A DNA stretch of 64,000 bases from Allodiplogaster sudhausi (Eukaryota > Nematoda > Chromadorea > Rhabditida > Diplogasteridae), in assembly GCA_945643635.1 (NCBI GenBank), contig CALZFC010000009.1:2899501-2963500 (forward strand), in the 5' to 3' direction. Below are positions 13,801 to 31,111 of this stretch, piece after piece (the first letter of the stretch is position 1; every line of letters starts with the position of its first letter). The position numbers and the translations under genes are program-made. Below the pieces are notes generated by a model. It saw only the letters and a program-made list of their open reading frames with translations. It was not told the DNA's origin and did no database searches.

Positions 13801-16591
13801 TGTGCTCTTGCAGTTTCTGGAAGCCCGGCGCCGTCACTCTGCACGAGCCGAATCCTCTCAGCCAGTCGGAACAGACCAGGACGTCATTGAATCATTCTCC
13901 CGAATACGAGCGAGAGAGCTCCACTGCACAGGTAAGTAACATTGCTCTATTTTTAAATTCATTCACTTTACGTTCTGTGCATTTGATTTCTTTAGAACTA
14001 ACATTCCAAGAAGTGCTGAGAAAGGCCGTCGAGCGACCACTCACCTGCGCGGCAGATGATGACAGTGACGAACTACTGAAAGGGAATAAAATGGAGGAAG
14101 AGACGCGGATCATTCGATTACTCAAGAACAAAGCTCAAGAAGAGGTAATTCAACAAATGAAGAAACGGCAAAAGGTACTTACATATTACATATATCAAAC
14201 TAGAAACATTTATTCAATAAATTTATTTAAGGCGAGATCTCGAGCAGAAAAGCTGGCCGCGCATTTTCTGGCTGTGAAGGAACACCGAAGGAAAAAGCAG
14301 CAGCTTCTTTCCAAGATCAAAAGTGGCAATGAACCAAAGAGAAGAGCGTCAGAAGACACCAGCTTAAGGGGAAAACGAAAGGTTTGTCTAATTTTATGTT
14401 ATTATTAATTCTTAAATTGGTATCATCTTTAAATTCATTGGTAATATTTCAGATCAAGCGGTCGCTCTGTAAAAAGATTAAGTTGGAAGCTACCGATGGA
14501 GGATATCCGTATGAAGCAAATGCACTTGATTCTACTCCATCTGAGTCTTGCTCGATAAAGAATGGAGATGACTGTGTTCATCCAAGCGATCGAGCTCTTG
14601 AACTGTGCGAACCTGCGCCTTTAACGTTAATGGAATCATCTGTGCAGGTAGCTATTATCATTGTTATCGGGAGTATTTGATATCTCATGAATTGCTACAG
14701 GAGAAGGGGCGCTCAGATGTGCTTGGCCGCTCAGCAGAAGAGTGGAATGAGCATTACGCGCTGGCTTCGGCTGCCGCTCGTCTGCTGAAAGAAGAAGGCC
14801 TTGCTGAGGAGAGGGAAAGACTTCTAGCCAAGCACGTCCGCGCTCTCAGAACAAAGCAGAGGGAACCGTTAGTCTACTTTCTTTGTCTTCTCTGCTTCTT
14901 CTCATGAGACGCAAGCTCCGATTATGTTTGAGAAGTCTGCTCGTGCTCTACCGCCGCACTTGTCGAGAGTACACTGAGGCTGTCGATAATGAGCGGCGCC
15001 TTCTGGAGAACTACGTCGACCTCGTCCGGGCAATCGATGCTCAGGAATACGCCGACATCCTTCAGATGATGAACTTCGATACCGGTTTGGATTTCCAATT
15101 CAAAAAAAAACAAAAAAATTTTTCTTGTTTATTGTTAGTGATTACGGTTGATTTAGACGATGACGACAGTGAAGAAAGTTCGAGGGAGAAGAGATATGAG
15201 CGCCTCCGCGCAGTCATCCTCTCCACTCCCGGTGAACCTCTGCCAAACTCGCTGCCTGTATGGGGTGACCACTGCGATTCACTCACAATTCAGCCTTCAA
15301 CTGATTATGTCAACCGCGTCCTCGGGGTCAGCTGCTTCCTATCGTTTGAGAATTTTACCTCTATTTCTTCATTTCTATTATTTAATAATAACTTAATATT
15401 GATTATTAATTTCAGCCTCTTTCGCCATTCCACAGAGGCCCTCCAGGCAGGCAGTTTGGGGGAAAGTTCATCAATCGACGAGGCGCTCTTGTTCATCCCC
15501 GAGGCGAAGACTTTGTTCCTCTGCCGGATGATGAAGATCCAGTGTCCAGGAAGGATATCTGGAATCTTGTGCACTTCGCTGAACATGACCTCCTCCTTCA
15601 GCATTATGTACTACGCATTGACATAAGCGATGAGCTGTCAGTATTATTGCTGAGCACGTCTTCTTGCATTATTCTGTTAATTTCCTTTTTTTCAGGAATT
15701 ATCAATTTTACAATTCGGAAAGGAAGAGACTGCATGACTCTTATGAAAGAATCGCTGCAAACGGATTAGTGAAGCTAGAGGGGGAGGAAACATCGGCAAC
15801 TCCATTTAATCCACAGAAAATTGAAGGTGGGTAACTGCTTTCGGAGTATTATAATTAATAAAATACAAAAAGCAAAAGTGTTTCTTGTAGTGAGCGAACT
15901 GGACAAGAGACGGCGCAAGAATCCGAGGTTGAAGGAGAAGTTGGAGATGGAGATGAGACGGCTGAGGGAACTCTTCGCTGCCGCCCTCCTGCCCATGCAT
16001 GCAACTACTCGACTTCTTCGTGCGACCAACCAGAAACTCTACGACAGATTGTTCAGAAGGGTAGGAGATGCAGCATTGCTAGTTCATCACATTCCGGGAA
16101 ATGGTGTCATTAATCGCAAAGGTGGCAAACTTGCAGCAAGACAACGCTGAAAATACCGACGAAGAGCCAAAGAAAGCGAAGCGCCGCATGCGAAAGGCGC
16201 AGCTGATCCCGCAGTCAAATGGCATCCAGACATCGAGTTCCAACTCTGCCATCGTCACAAGGAGATCCCTCGACAGGAGCGAGATGACTTCTCCCGTCAA
16301 TACTCCTCTTAATTCGAGCAACAATGGACGTAAGCTTCCACTCGCGAGAAAGGTCAGTTCAATCATTTAGAATACAGCCGCGCACCGCTTATTACAAACA
16401 AGATTGTTCAGAACATGTCTGTGAATGGCTCGACGTGGACCAAGAGAGTGCCTTCCATCGGAAAGGATCGGACAGCCAAGTTGAATGGGAGAAGAGATGT
16501 TCCCGAGTACTACGACGAAGAAGAGCAGCTGAGGCTGGCCATTGAGGAGTCACTTAAGGATCTCCCCTCAACGAGCAAAGGCATTTATTAA
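1882..16591 (+). CDS. Very large Gln-rich nuclear protein, about 3,000 residues, family not recognised (gene span with introns)
   Basis: About 50 exons can be chained with matching phases from ATG 1882 to TAA 16591, giving roughly 9.1 kb of coding sequence. The start is a 10-nt exon (1882-1891, MSR), then 1963-2003, then 2158-2349. Other exons include 2549-2714, 3115-3263, 3635-3850, a microexon 4073-4090, 4171-4495, 4877-5053, 5113-5410, 5488-5607, 5685-5838, 5930-6076, 7051-7200, 8284-8632, 8679-8896, 9191-9319, 10488-11578, 12249-12536, 12604-12774, 13131-13442, 13499-13729, 14909-15083 and 15157-15326. The N half is Gln/Pro/Ser-rich, the middle is highly basic with Glu/Lys/Arg helices, and the end carries a UIM-like helix. 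This composition is typical of chromatin or transcription cofactors; that role is inference. Two short motifs recall SAP130 of the Sin3 complex, but its conserved C-terminal domain is not seen. No helicase, SET, JmjC, PHD or bromodomain was found. The exon junction around 7319-7511 is uncertain. Confidence 0.75.
4171..6076 (+). other. Poly-Gln/low-complexity segment of the large nuclear protein
   Basis: Exons 4171-4495, 5113-5410, 5488-5607, 5685-5838 and 5930-6076 encode long runs of Gln mixed with Leu, Met, Arg and Ala (CAG-rich DNA). The segment ends in a Ser/Pro stretch with the motif SPRPSILRKR. Gln-rich stretches of this kind are common in transcription coactivators and corepressors. 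A nearly identical PRPSILRK motif occurs in human SAP130, as I recall. A second short match, TPRKRMRKQQ, is in exon 7051-7200. These two motifs suggest a link to Sin3-type corepressors but do not prove homology. Confidence 0.6.
7508..7670 (+). other. AT-hook-like basic motif in the large nuclear protein
   Basis: This exon begins with a run of Lys followed by RGRPSAHSKQDKD. KKRGRP is an AT-hook core, which would be consistent with minor-groove DNA binding. The upstream splice junction is unclear, because the donor after the preceding exon (7259-7319) is out of phase with the obvious acceptor. An earlier donor inside that exon, at GTCACC, would restore the frame. Confidence 0.5.
10488..11578 (+). 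other. Largest exon of the nuclear protein, basic/coiled-coil
   Basis: A single exon of about 1.09 kb flanked by an ATCTCAG acceptor and a GTCAGT donor. It encodes a long Glu/Lys/Arg helix (RRKEKREQLRMKKKLMREAQ), a lysine cluster resembling a nuclear localisation signal (VKKKKKKRRKP), a Ser-rich linker, and a folded-looking block beginning SMQRQRWQLAGIRSPRGFAN. That block contains PPQGFVNIARWLSRREGRHF and is a good query for deciding the protein family. Confidence 0.7.
16408..16591 (+). other. C-terminal exon with UIM-like helix
   Basis: The last exon ends with EYYDEEEQLRLAIEESLKDL followed by a short tail and TAA at 16589-16591. The pattern of acidic residues, then LRLAIEESL, matches the ubiquitin-interacting motif core (acidic patch, hydrophobic-x-x-Ala-x-x-x-Ser). 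This suggests binding to ubiquitin or ubiquitylated histones; the function is inferred from the motif alone. Confidence 0.6.
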
Positions 16592-17701
16592 TTCAATTGC
16601 ACGATCTCAGACTATTTCGCGGGTAGGCCTAAAGAATTCAAAGTGTTTTTATATCTCTATAATCTCTCCACTCTTCGTTTTCGCTCCATTCCGTGTCTTC
16701 ATAACCCTTCCGTTTCCCGTTCCGAAAGCGCCAGACGCACTGCTCATAGGCCCAATATATTGATTATATCTTGCAAATATTACGCATTACTCAAAGGTCA
16801 AGCATTTGCTTGCTGGTTTCACATTGTATACCCGAGTGCTTTTAGTGATATCAATTGAATTTCAAATACAAATAATCTTAAAGAATTAGGGATGCCCCGG
16901 TATTAGCAATCGTGTTGTACGTGCCGTTTTATAATGTTCAAGTGCTATTTTCAATCAACCAGCTTGTTCTCTCATCAGCTAAGCCGTATTCTTTAGGCTT
17001 CTAGCAAATGCATGAATATGGATTTCAGTCTAGCACTATGCTGTTTATCTTTCTTACTGATTGAACATAATAGTAGCCCATGAGAGTTATCTTGATTTCT
17101 TTACCTTTTTAATTGGCAGGAGCCATTCTCCTTTATGTCTTAGTGTGGCCTTTCCCTCACAGAAATAGTAATCACTCATCTTCCAAGCGTTCATTTCTCA
17201 GAGGACAAATCTCCGCAACAATCTCATGTGAAAGGATAATGTAAGTACTTTCCGCATATTTTCTGTTCTTTTGTCGACACTCCGAATAGGCGAGAGTTTA
17301 TGAGTTATTCCTATCAGCATGTCTTCTTTTCTTTTACTTAGATTTAATCAGCTATCACCGCAGTGCGATTACTAGTAAGTTATACGGTAGTTTGACACTA
17401 GCAACATTTCTCGCGGATAGCAAGCAGTCCATTGAATACTGTCAAGGTGACCTCGCTACTAATGAAAGCTGCCTCTCAACCTTGTCGCCCTCTACTGTTC
17501 AGATGCCTTCTATGATTCTTATAGTTTGTCGCAACAACGTCATCCCAACTTTTCTCATTCACAGTTGAGAACATTTTGCATGTGTCATAGCACTGGTTCT
17601 CAAATAGTAGGGCGCAGATTTACTCCGTTTCTGATTTGCTATCTCTATAAATGCCTTTATCTTGAAACTATGGAGATTATAGTAAAGCAATAATGATCTG
17701 A

Positions 17702-17707
17702 AATAAA
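17702..17707 (+). promoter_or_regulatory. Possible polyadenylation signal AATAAA
   Basis: A canonical AATAAA hexamer lies about 1.1 kb after the stop of the large plus-strand gene and before the convergent receptor gene. It is the best hexamer noticed in the interval, but the distance makes the assignment weak. Confidence 0.25.
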
Positions 17708-17952
17708 ATTTCACATAAAGACTGTTAATGCTTCTCGGAAGCCAATGCTGTTAATTTGAAATTAATTGAGCAATAGAAGCAAGGAGTGAGTGAGGAAAAC
17801 GATTCGCATTTATAAGACGGTAAGAACGTTGGTAAGTCATGCCCGCATTATTTCTCTCAGTATCAGTACAACGGATATCGACTGGACAATGAGATGCAAT
17901 AAATTAACTGTAGTGAGAAAAGAATAGCGCTAAGAGGGCGAAGATACAACCG

Positions 17953-23015
<5,063 letters not shown>

Positions 23016-25404
23016 CTATACGATTCACTTTATGCGATTCTCAACCTGGGGTGAATGTCTTGAAATGCCCTCTGTTTCCAAAGTTGTCTGCAAGAATGGT
23101 ACTCATTAACTGATACTCATTTCTTTTCTCCTTTAATGATTGATAATGAAGTCGAAATGTTTCTTTAAATTCCGCGTGATTACTTAATTAAATGCTCTTT
23201 ATCGCTTTCTGTTTAAAAAGGAAAAACATGCCTGAGCAAGTGCGAGGTTAATTTGCAGAGCAATGTGGGTAGTGAGGGTGATGATGGAGAGCATGAGAAG
23301 GAAGGAAGGGCACAGGGAGGCGGAGCGACGTCCGCTTCTCCGCCAGCCCGCTGCCCTACTAGCCAGTGTCGGTCGACGAGTCTAATCTCATCAGCAGAGA
23401 CTATCCCATAAAAGAGAAAGAGTTCGAAATGGGGATAATAACCAGCAGCATGCACAACTATTACTGCGATTGAAGACTCGAGACTGGAGAGTAGATCCAT
23501 ACAAAAACATTGATCAGTGGCATTGTGTAGAGAGCAACGACAATTTCCGCACAGTGTTAGAATATTCACAAGAGAATGGAATATTTGTATTCGAGAACAA
23601 ATACAAAAATAGCGCCCAGGATGGGTAAATAGCATTTGACAGAACACATATTTTACTGATATTGTTATCGTAATACCTACAATTAGCGTTCAGAAAAACA
23701 ATGCTCAAATCGATGAAGACAAAGAAAGAAGAAATGAGAAAAGAGGGAGGAATGGCGGAGGCTGCTGAGCCAAGAGAAGAAGAAGAAGAAGAAGCATCTA
23801 AGAAGAAGTCGCTCCTCCCCTCTCCCTCCCCTTCCACACTCGAGGTTTGCCTTCTATTTACTTGCTCAGTGACAGAAAAATAAGGCGAAAGAGAGAATAG
23901 AAGGACGGATTCGGCATGGATGAGCCTGGCAGAAGAACGAACGAGTGCATTGTGCTCGTGAGAAGAGCGGCTGCAGCTTCTCCCCCCCCCCCCAACGCGC
24001 CTTAACAGGAAATCAGAAGCCGCCCCCCGGATGGGCCCATGGAAGGGGCCAACAAGAAATTAGAAGAGAATGAACAGAAAAGGTACACTTGCATAAAGCC
24101 ATTTGATCCGGTGAGACACTCCTTTCAGAAGAGGAAAACAGCTATCCAAGGGACAAACGCCTTCTTCCCGAAGACAATGGACATTTCTTCCTTGACACAA
24201 GATAAAAACAATATCATCTTTCCAAATTTTCTTGACTGGTGTTTAAAAAATTCTACCAAAGATAGTTCTATCAATGCGAGGATGGAAGAGCATTAAAGCT
24301 AAAAAGAAATAGATCCACTTTGGGTATATTAAAATGTTTAATAATAAATTCAAAAGTATATGGCTTGGAGAACAGGCAAATAAATTTTTCATCTGCTGAC
24401 CTTAATAAATGCACAAGATAAATACCGAGAGGATCAATTAGGTGCTCCGGCAATCCGTATGATATATTTGGACATAAAAAGATGATGTCATGCCATAATG
24501 AATTATAAATGTAGAATTAGTTCTTTGTTGCTCTTGAGTGGATACGAAATACGTCATGGAGCCCGAATCTCGAATTCATATCAATAAATGAATATTCTGT
24601 GGTAAGAATCGCGGTTTCCTGCCGCGTAGATTAAAAGGGGAGAATGGGATGAAGAGTGAAAGGAAAGAGTCACACGATGCGGCTAAAAAGGCAACGTTTC
24701 TGGATGCCCTGCCGCTTTCTCTGCGGAATCGCTTGTGGGAACGAAAACGGTAGTGAATGCGAAGAATCTCTTCAGAGCGGGGGACTCTCTTGAGATGTTC
24801 GCCTTCTATTCTTAAACACGCGACTCTGGCTCTCCAGCAGAAGAAGGTAGCAATCGTCGCATACCCAGAGGAATGCCATGAAAAAGAACAATGCACTGCT
24901 TGGGCAATTTATTGTTTGAAAGAGATTCATGTCCTCACTAATAAAGCATTGCATCGCTTGGAATGAGCTGGGTACCAACACCAACACCAATACTCGCGAA
25001 ACACTTCACCCTCATGATTGCGTTTCTATTTGCTTAGTAGTAGCATCGTCATAATGAATAAATCCATCCACTTCCTGGATTTTCATGTATGATGAACTAT
25101 TATGGAAAAGAAAGTAAATAAGGACTTGACGGACGAATTGTTTTGCCTCTGTAAATGTCGAGTTGTCCTCGCAACTCTCGAAAACGCTGAATGCGGAAGA
25201 ATAGGTTCTTGCGTGAGAAGAAGGAATGAGGAGGCAAAGGAAGGAAGAGACAACAGCGAGACGAACAAATCAACTGCACGAGGGAGGGAGAGGCAGAAGC
25301 AGAGATAGAAAGAGAGATGTAGATGGAGAGAGGAAGATAGGGAGAATCAGAGAGAGAGAAAGATGGAGAGAAATCGGCATCGCAATGGATTCCATGAGAC
25401 GCCA

Positions 25405-25610
25405 GGGAGAGAGAGGGAGAGAGAGAGAGAGTTCGGGAGGCAAATGAGTGCCACTACTCAACATGCCGTATCCACATGTATTCAAATGAGACGCGCCAAA
25501 ATTAGGGGCTCTTCAATCTCGGAGTCAACTCCATTCATTGTGTGTGGTGTTGACAGGCGACATCAGAGAGAGAGAGAGGGAGAGAGAGAGAGAGAAAGAG
25601 AGAAAGAGGC
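25405..25610. repeat. GA-rich microsatellite cluster
   Basis: Several GA dinucleotide runs (about 25410-25435 and 25563-25605) lie within purine-rich sequence. Confidence 0.85.
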
Positions 25611-26129
25611 AAAGAACCGTGTGTGAGTGAAGGTGTGAGAGAAGAATGAGTGGCTTGCCAAGTGGTAAAGACTAAAAAAAGAGAAGAAGTGAAGTAGCCA
25701 AAGACAAAACGTGGCCGCCGAGCTTGTATCAGGGGAGGGGGGGGGGTGGAGAAGAATGGGTGTGTCTCGGGCTGAATGGGAACTCTGGCCAGAGACAATG
25801 GCACGTCACTCCAATCTACTATGAGGGCAAAACAAGTGAAGAGGGAGACTCTGCCACGTGCGGGAGGAGGACTCCAGGAGGAGAGCAATCCGCTTTTCTT
25901 GCCTGGCAAAAAATGGTGCGTACTCCCGAATAGGAGGCGGCTTTTGAATGAGGCGGTGCTGAGAATATGCAGTGAGAGAAGAGAAGGAACAATGTTAGGC
26001 GATTTGCATGTGTTTGTGGAGGGAGGAGTCTGAAGTCGCCCACTCACTCATCCCTTTCCCTGTCGAGCCTCCATGCATCATGAAGAGCACAAGATTGACG
26101 ATGCGGGTAGGCCGGCCTGCCTGCCTAAC

Positions 26130-26372
26130 ATTTACATGGAACGGCAGGTAGATCCTGCCCGAGGCCACCAAGATTCCCTCTCCCCGATTCCCATCGGACT
26201 CTGCAGGCCCCGCAAAGTCGCTTACAACAGCATTCAACGCATCCGAATTGACAGCGTAGATCAAATTTGCTACGAGACAGACGAAGAGGGAAAGTAGGCG
26301 CGGATGTGATGAGAGAGAAGAGAGATGGAGAACACGAGAGAAGTAGAGGAGAACAGACGCAGTGAAAGGCAC
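26130..26372 (-). CDS. Candidate signal-peptide first exon of the mGluR-like receptor
   Basis: Reading the minus strand from about 26372, an ORF begins MPFTASVLLYFSRVL. A strongly hydrophobic stretch, LLSLFVCLVANLIYA, follows and looks like a signal peptide, then about 45 residues of soluble sequence. A GTAAAT donor after YLPFH (about 26131) would join in phase 0 to the receptor exon starting at 23015, where the Venus-flytrap domain begins. This would need a 3-kb intron of low-complexity DNA. The receptor must have a signal peptide upstream of 23015, but this particular exon is only a candidate. Confidence 0.3.
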
Positions 26373-26819
26373 AATACGGGAGCAAGACGTACTCTAACTA
26401 CATGCCAACGCTCAGGAAATAAAGGAACCACAAAGTTGCAGATGATATTAGAGATTCTAATGATTTGGAAAAATTCACCATACGCTTCAGATATTTCGAT
26501 TATAGGAAGAATTTTTTTATAGACTTAATCGAAATTTCCATATCTACATAAATGTGAATTAACTATATCAAATATAGTATGTACAACAAATCAAGATGAA
26601 TTGTTTCGTATTTTGTAAATCGAATTAATTAGCACGGAAAAAGAAGGAAAGGATCGAGGGACAGTACAAAAGGGAAGAAGAGAAACTCGCTCATTAGCCT
26701 CTCCCCCTCAGCGAGAATCCGATGGTGCGCCCCTTCCTCTTCTTCTTCTCTCATTACGAGCTGCGCAAGTGACACGGGCAATTATAACAGCTTGGCGCGC
26801 CATCCGAAGGATCATTCTG

Positions 26820-26880
26820 CTCTTTCTCTCTCTCTTTCTCTCACTCTCTCCCTCTCTCTCTCCCTCTCTCTCTCTCTATC
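26820..26880. repeat. CT microsatellite
   Basis: An imperfect CT/CCCT tract of about 60 bp. Confidence 0.9.
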
Positions 26881-28314
26881 CTTTCATGTTTTCCATCAAC
26901 CACGTCATTGACGTCGCTGTGGCTATTAGAAGTATTTGTTTGAGTACGACAACAAGAAGAGCGTGTCTTTTGAGGAAGAGAGACTGATGAAGGAAGGGGA
27001 GGGGATGAGTGGCGCCAAGTGTTTTGGAGATTAAAATGACAATGCTAAAAGTCTCACTCTTTTTGCATACATAAGTGGAGATCGCAGAGTGCAAAAGACA
27101 CATGGAGGGGCTCATTCGGGTGCATGCTGTGTGAATGGCGGATGAGTGGCCACAAAAAAGGGAACTAAGCGGAAGAGGATATGGGCAGCGGCGAGACTTC
27201 GGCATCGGACGGTCTGGAAAGCCTTGAAAGTTATTCCATGAGGAATCTATCATTGAGTGGAGAGAAGAAAGAAATAGAGAGAGACACAGAGGGAGATAGA
27301 CAGAAGAGAGAGGGGCAGAGAGATAGGGAGACAGAGAGAGAAAGAGGCAGAGAAGGACAGCCAGAAAAGTAGACATTCAACGAAGCCAATTCCACTTCAA
27401 TACTATAGCGTGTATTCAGTGGCTGCTCAATGTAGACTAGATCGTTTCTCTTCTTCTCTTACTACCCAGGCCTTCTCTGCCGTTCCTTCCCCGATTGTTT
27501 TCTTAATCAAACCGCACTTTTAAAAATAAATTATATTTGCGAGCTAGAAGACGTCGACTTTTTACGTTTCCTCCACTTTCGCATGGTATAAGTGAAAGTA
27601 TTATTTTTAGAGAAGGTTGAGATTGTTCGCCCCCCCCCCCAACCGGTTACAATAGTTTTCGTCTTAAGTTAGGAAACATTTCGAATGTTGGCTATAGAAT
27701 AAACTCATTTAAGTAAAACAAATTCTTATTGTTTATAAATCATTTTTCCTCATTATGTTCAGCATTTGTTTAAATATGTTTCAATGGTATTTAAAGAAAA
27801 TTTGAGTTATGCTGTGTATATTTAGCGTTTAAACATTATTGAAGGCAACAATTTAAGTTCCAACGATTCGCTTTTTCACTTGGCTGTTCTTATTGAACAA
27901 TGTGTTTTCCATGGAATTTGGCAATAAAAGGGATGCTTTTTCGCATAGAAAGTGGTGCTATCAGCATAAATCAAGGCTGCCGCACGCTGTTTACGGTGGT
28001 CCATTTCGGGAGCAGCCTTCCTTAGTCAATGCCTTCGTTATCTACTAATGTCCCTCCAAGTTCCTTGTCTAGTTTTTTTTCTCGTATTCGACGCCCAAGA
28101 GCTCCCTGACTCTTCATGGCTCAAAAATAGCGCTCATCAGCCAGGGTTCACGCTTGTCGACTAGTGAATAGTAAATCAACGCTGGTGCTTGTAACTCGAA
28201 TAATTCTCTACAACCAGAACAAATATGCATACATGCTCTATTCATTCAATTTACTCAATAACGCCTGAACAAGTTGCGCACTCTCATCAGCATTGCCAGC
28301 AGACTTAGGAATGG

Positions 28315-28740
28315 ACCCAAATTTTTGGGCCGGCCCGGTCCTTCGGGCCCTATGTCTATGTTCGGCCCGACCGGCGGGAAACTTCCGGGCCTTGTAATTT
28401 TGGGTTAAATCTGATTGTGAGAGCCTAAACCGGACCCGACCGGCCCGATTTAGGGTCTCAGGTCAGAATAAAATTTTGCCTTTTAATTGTGTAACTTTTT
28501 GCAGCGATTTACTACAATATTTCCACTTAAATTAAGTAATTAATTTACCTATTGTCATATTTTGAATATATATAACCAATTTCTAGTTCATCCGAAAATT
28601 TAAAGTTTACGGTTTTACCTTCGATTTTCCGAGAGTTTCTGAAATGAGTGCCCAACAGGCCCACATTTTCTCGGGCACGGTACGGCCCGGACCGGGGCCT
28701 GGGTAATGTGGGCCCGCCAGCCCTGAGGGTCGGGCAGATA
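28315..28740. mobile_element. Putative degenerate element with GC-rich inverted ends
   Basis: The left part (28318-28450) is dense in GGCCCG, CCGGGCC and CCGACCGG words, starting with AATTTTTGGGCCGGCCCGG. The right part (about 28655-28740) carries the same words in the opposite sense (CGGCCCGGACCGGGGCC, GGGCCCGCCAGCCC, AGGGTCGGGCAGA). The AT-rich interior of about 200 bp has no coding capacity. The GC content contrasts sharply with the flanks. This looks like a short non-autonomous transposable element or its relic; termini and target duplications could not be fixed. Confidence 0.45.
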
Positions 28741-31111
28741 CATATTCCCACCTGCAATTACATGAGCAATTTTATAAAAAAATATATTCAGGGAATAAAA
28801 AAATTTTATTCGAAATATATGCAACTTTTTTAAGGCGAAGGTACTCACATTCACGTTCACCCATTACAATGTTATGCATCTTCTGTGCCTTTATCGAACA
28901 GTTTGCTATTATGAAAAGGAGAAGAGAATATTTTTGAATACCTCTCAACAGCAGCCATTCATCCTTTTAGAACTACACCCCAACCCCAAATATACGCACC
29001 CTTTAGGCCGAGGTTGAATATACAGTGACGTGCCTGTGTTTGAGGAATCTTATATGACAAGAAGATCGAGAAAAACGCTACAGGTATTGAATGAATCTTG
29101 CTTCCAAAACAAAATCACACAATTATTGTATTTATATTATTTTTTTTAATTCAAATTTTTTTCTTTTCTCATTTTATAATTATTATCATGCAACATTCTA
29201 TGAGACATAGTATTAGTGTTTTTTTTCTGCAACTTCGCTATTCTACGTTCACATTCTTATCTGCATGTTTACGTCTCCCAACATGTACTCTTGATGGAGA
29301 AAGAGCAGCCGCTCGCTGCAGAAGACAGCAAGGAAGTAGTAAAAAGATAGAAATGACAGAGTAGCCTCTGTCTGGCACTTCGAGTCAACAGAAGCACACG
29401 GAGTTCGACCTTGCACACGCTTATCAGACGTCTGGTATGCTTCTATTTTTTCACTTCCTCTGTGGGAGTGATGCGTGATTTTCGAACGTGATCGGCAACT
29501 GAGCACGGATGGTGGGAGAGTGAACGAGGAAGGATAGAGAGAGAGAGAGGAATGGAGAGAGGTAGAAAGAAGGGGAAGAGGTGAGTGGGGAAGATGTAGA
29601 AAAACTATGCAATGATCCCAACAAGTGCTTCACAATTTACACCAGCTTTGCCGAAGCGATAATAAGTTCAGGACTTTATAGATCATAGAGTCCGAACCGT
29701 GCATTGAACTATGTATGTTCATACATGTTTACATCATATTCATAAATAAACAATTACCACAACAGTTGGGAGTCCCGATTAAAAAACTGTAATGAAATTT
29801 CGGAGATATTGTTGGCCTCAAATCGAGTCTGCCCACGTACCGTAGTCTGGTAAGAAGGTGGAAAACAAACAGTTCACTGATTACGAGCGTTTTCTCAACC
29901 AGGAAGTTGATTTCGCGACGCATGTACATATCATTGACCTTAGAGTGCATGTTGTGTACATAATTATTTTGTATCAGAAAGTTTAGAGATTCATAACCAT
30001 ATCAGATGCATATGTATATATTTTAGAGTAAATTCCCCATCTGAGATTGCAGCTCTTTTTTCAACTTCTTCTTCGATGCCCTGTGACCTCATAGCTTGTC
30101 GTGTCGTATTAGAAGTTGCCGTAACCTTATTATGAATAAGTCAGAACAGCTCACATGAAAGAATCAGCCGCTACAGACGATAGAAAAAGCTACAAGCTCA
30201 ACTCTAAGCCAAAAATAACGATGAAACATCGTGTAGTCGTCTGTTCTCTTTCAGACTTTGAAAGAAGAGTCGCGATTGGATGCTTCATGAATCATGCCGT
30301 TTGTATGATTAAAAGGAACCTATCATTCCAACTAGAGTGGTAGGTTCAAGCACAAAGCTCTGTCTGGTTCATCTCCAAGCATTCCAGAGTATTTTATAGT
30401 TTGAAGATAATAATACAGGATACAAGGTTCTGAAGAATATCAGTAGTTGATCTATGCTAAAGTGTCGGGAATTTCAGTTGCAGTCAATTCAATTTAGAGC
30501 TCAGATTTGTTTTTACTTTTCTTAGAAGAAGTCTTCGTGCTGATCGGTCCAGTTTTTCTTAATTATCCGTAGTTTTGCTTCAGAAAAAATGGATATTTCT
30601 AAACATATACCTGCATATTTACTGGTTCTTACAGCAGCTTTTTGCATACAATGCTATAAATACCAACTGTATTTTGTGCATTTACTTTCGCCGTACGTTG
30701 AAATATCTAAATTGTAGCTTAATGCAACTCATAGTCTGGATTCAGAAGAAACTTGACTTATTTATTCCAATAATAGGATACGCGATGTTGTTTTTTTCTC
30801 GGGAGACTAAAGCAAAATGTCTATCTGTACAAGTACAAGAAATTGTATGTCGGAATAGAAGAAGCTGGTGAGGGAAGTGGCGGTGCATCTTGTCTTCACA
30901 GAAGAACGGCAGCAATGTCCTCGACTGCCTGCAGGTGCCAAAGGAGCAAAATACTCTTTCTCGCTGCTCCCCTCTCAATCTCTTTCCTTCACACGCTCTC
31001 TCTCCATCTGCCGTTTTTCTTTCACTTCTCACATTACTATCGTCTTACTTATTTGCCGACATGAATATCAGATGCCTCGGTGAAAAGAGGAGAACAAAGA
31101 TGACTGCTGCT

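Noticed and set aside
25535..26047. A 170-codon minus-strand ORF
   Set aside because: Composition (Ser/Leu/Pro runs) follows from GA microsatellites on the other strand. No conserved motif.
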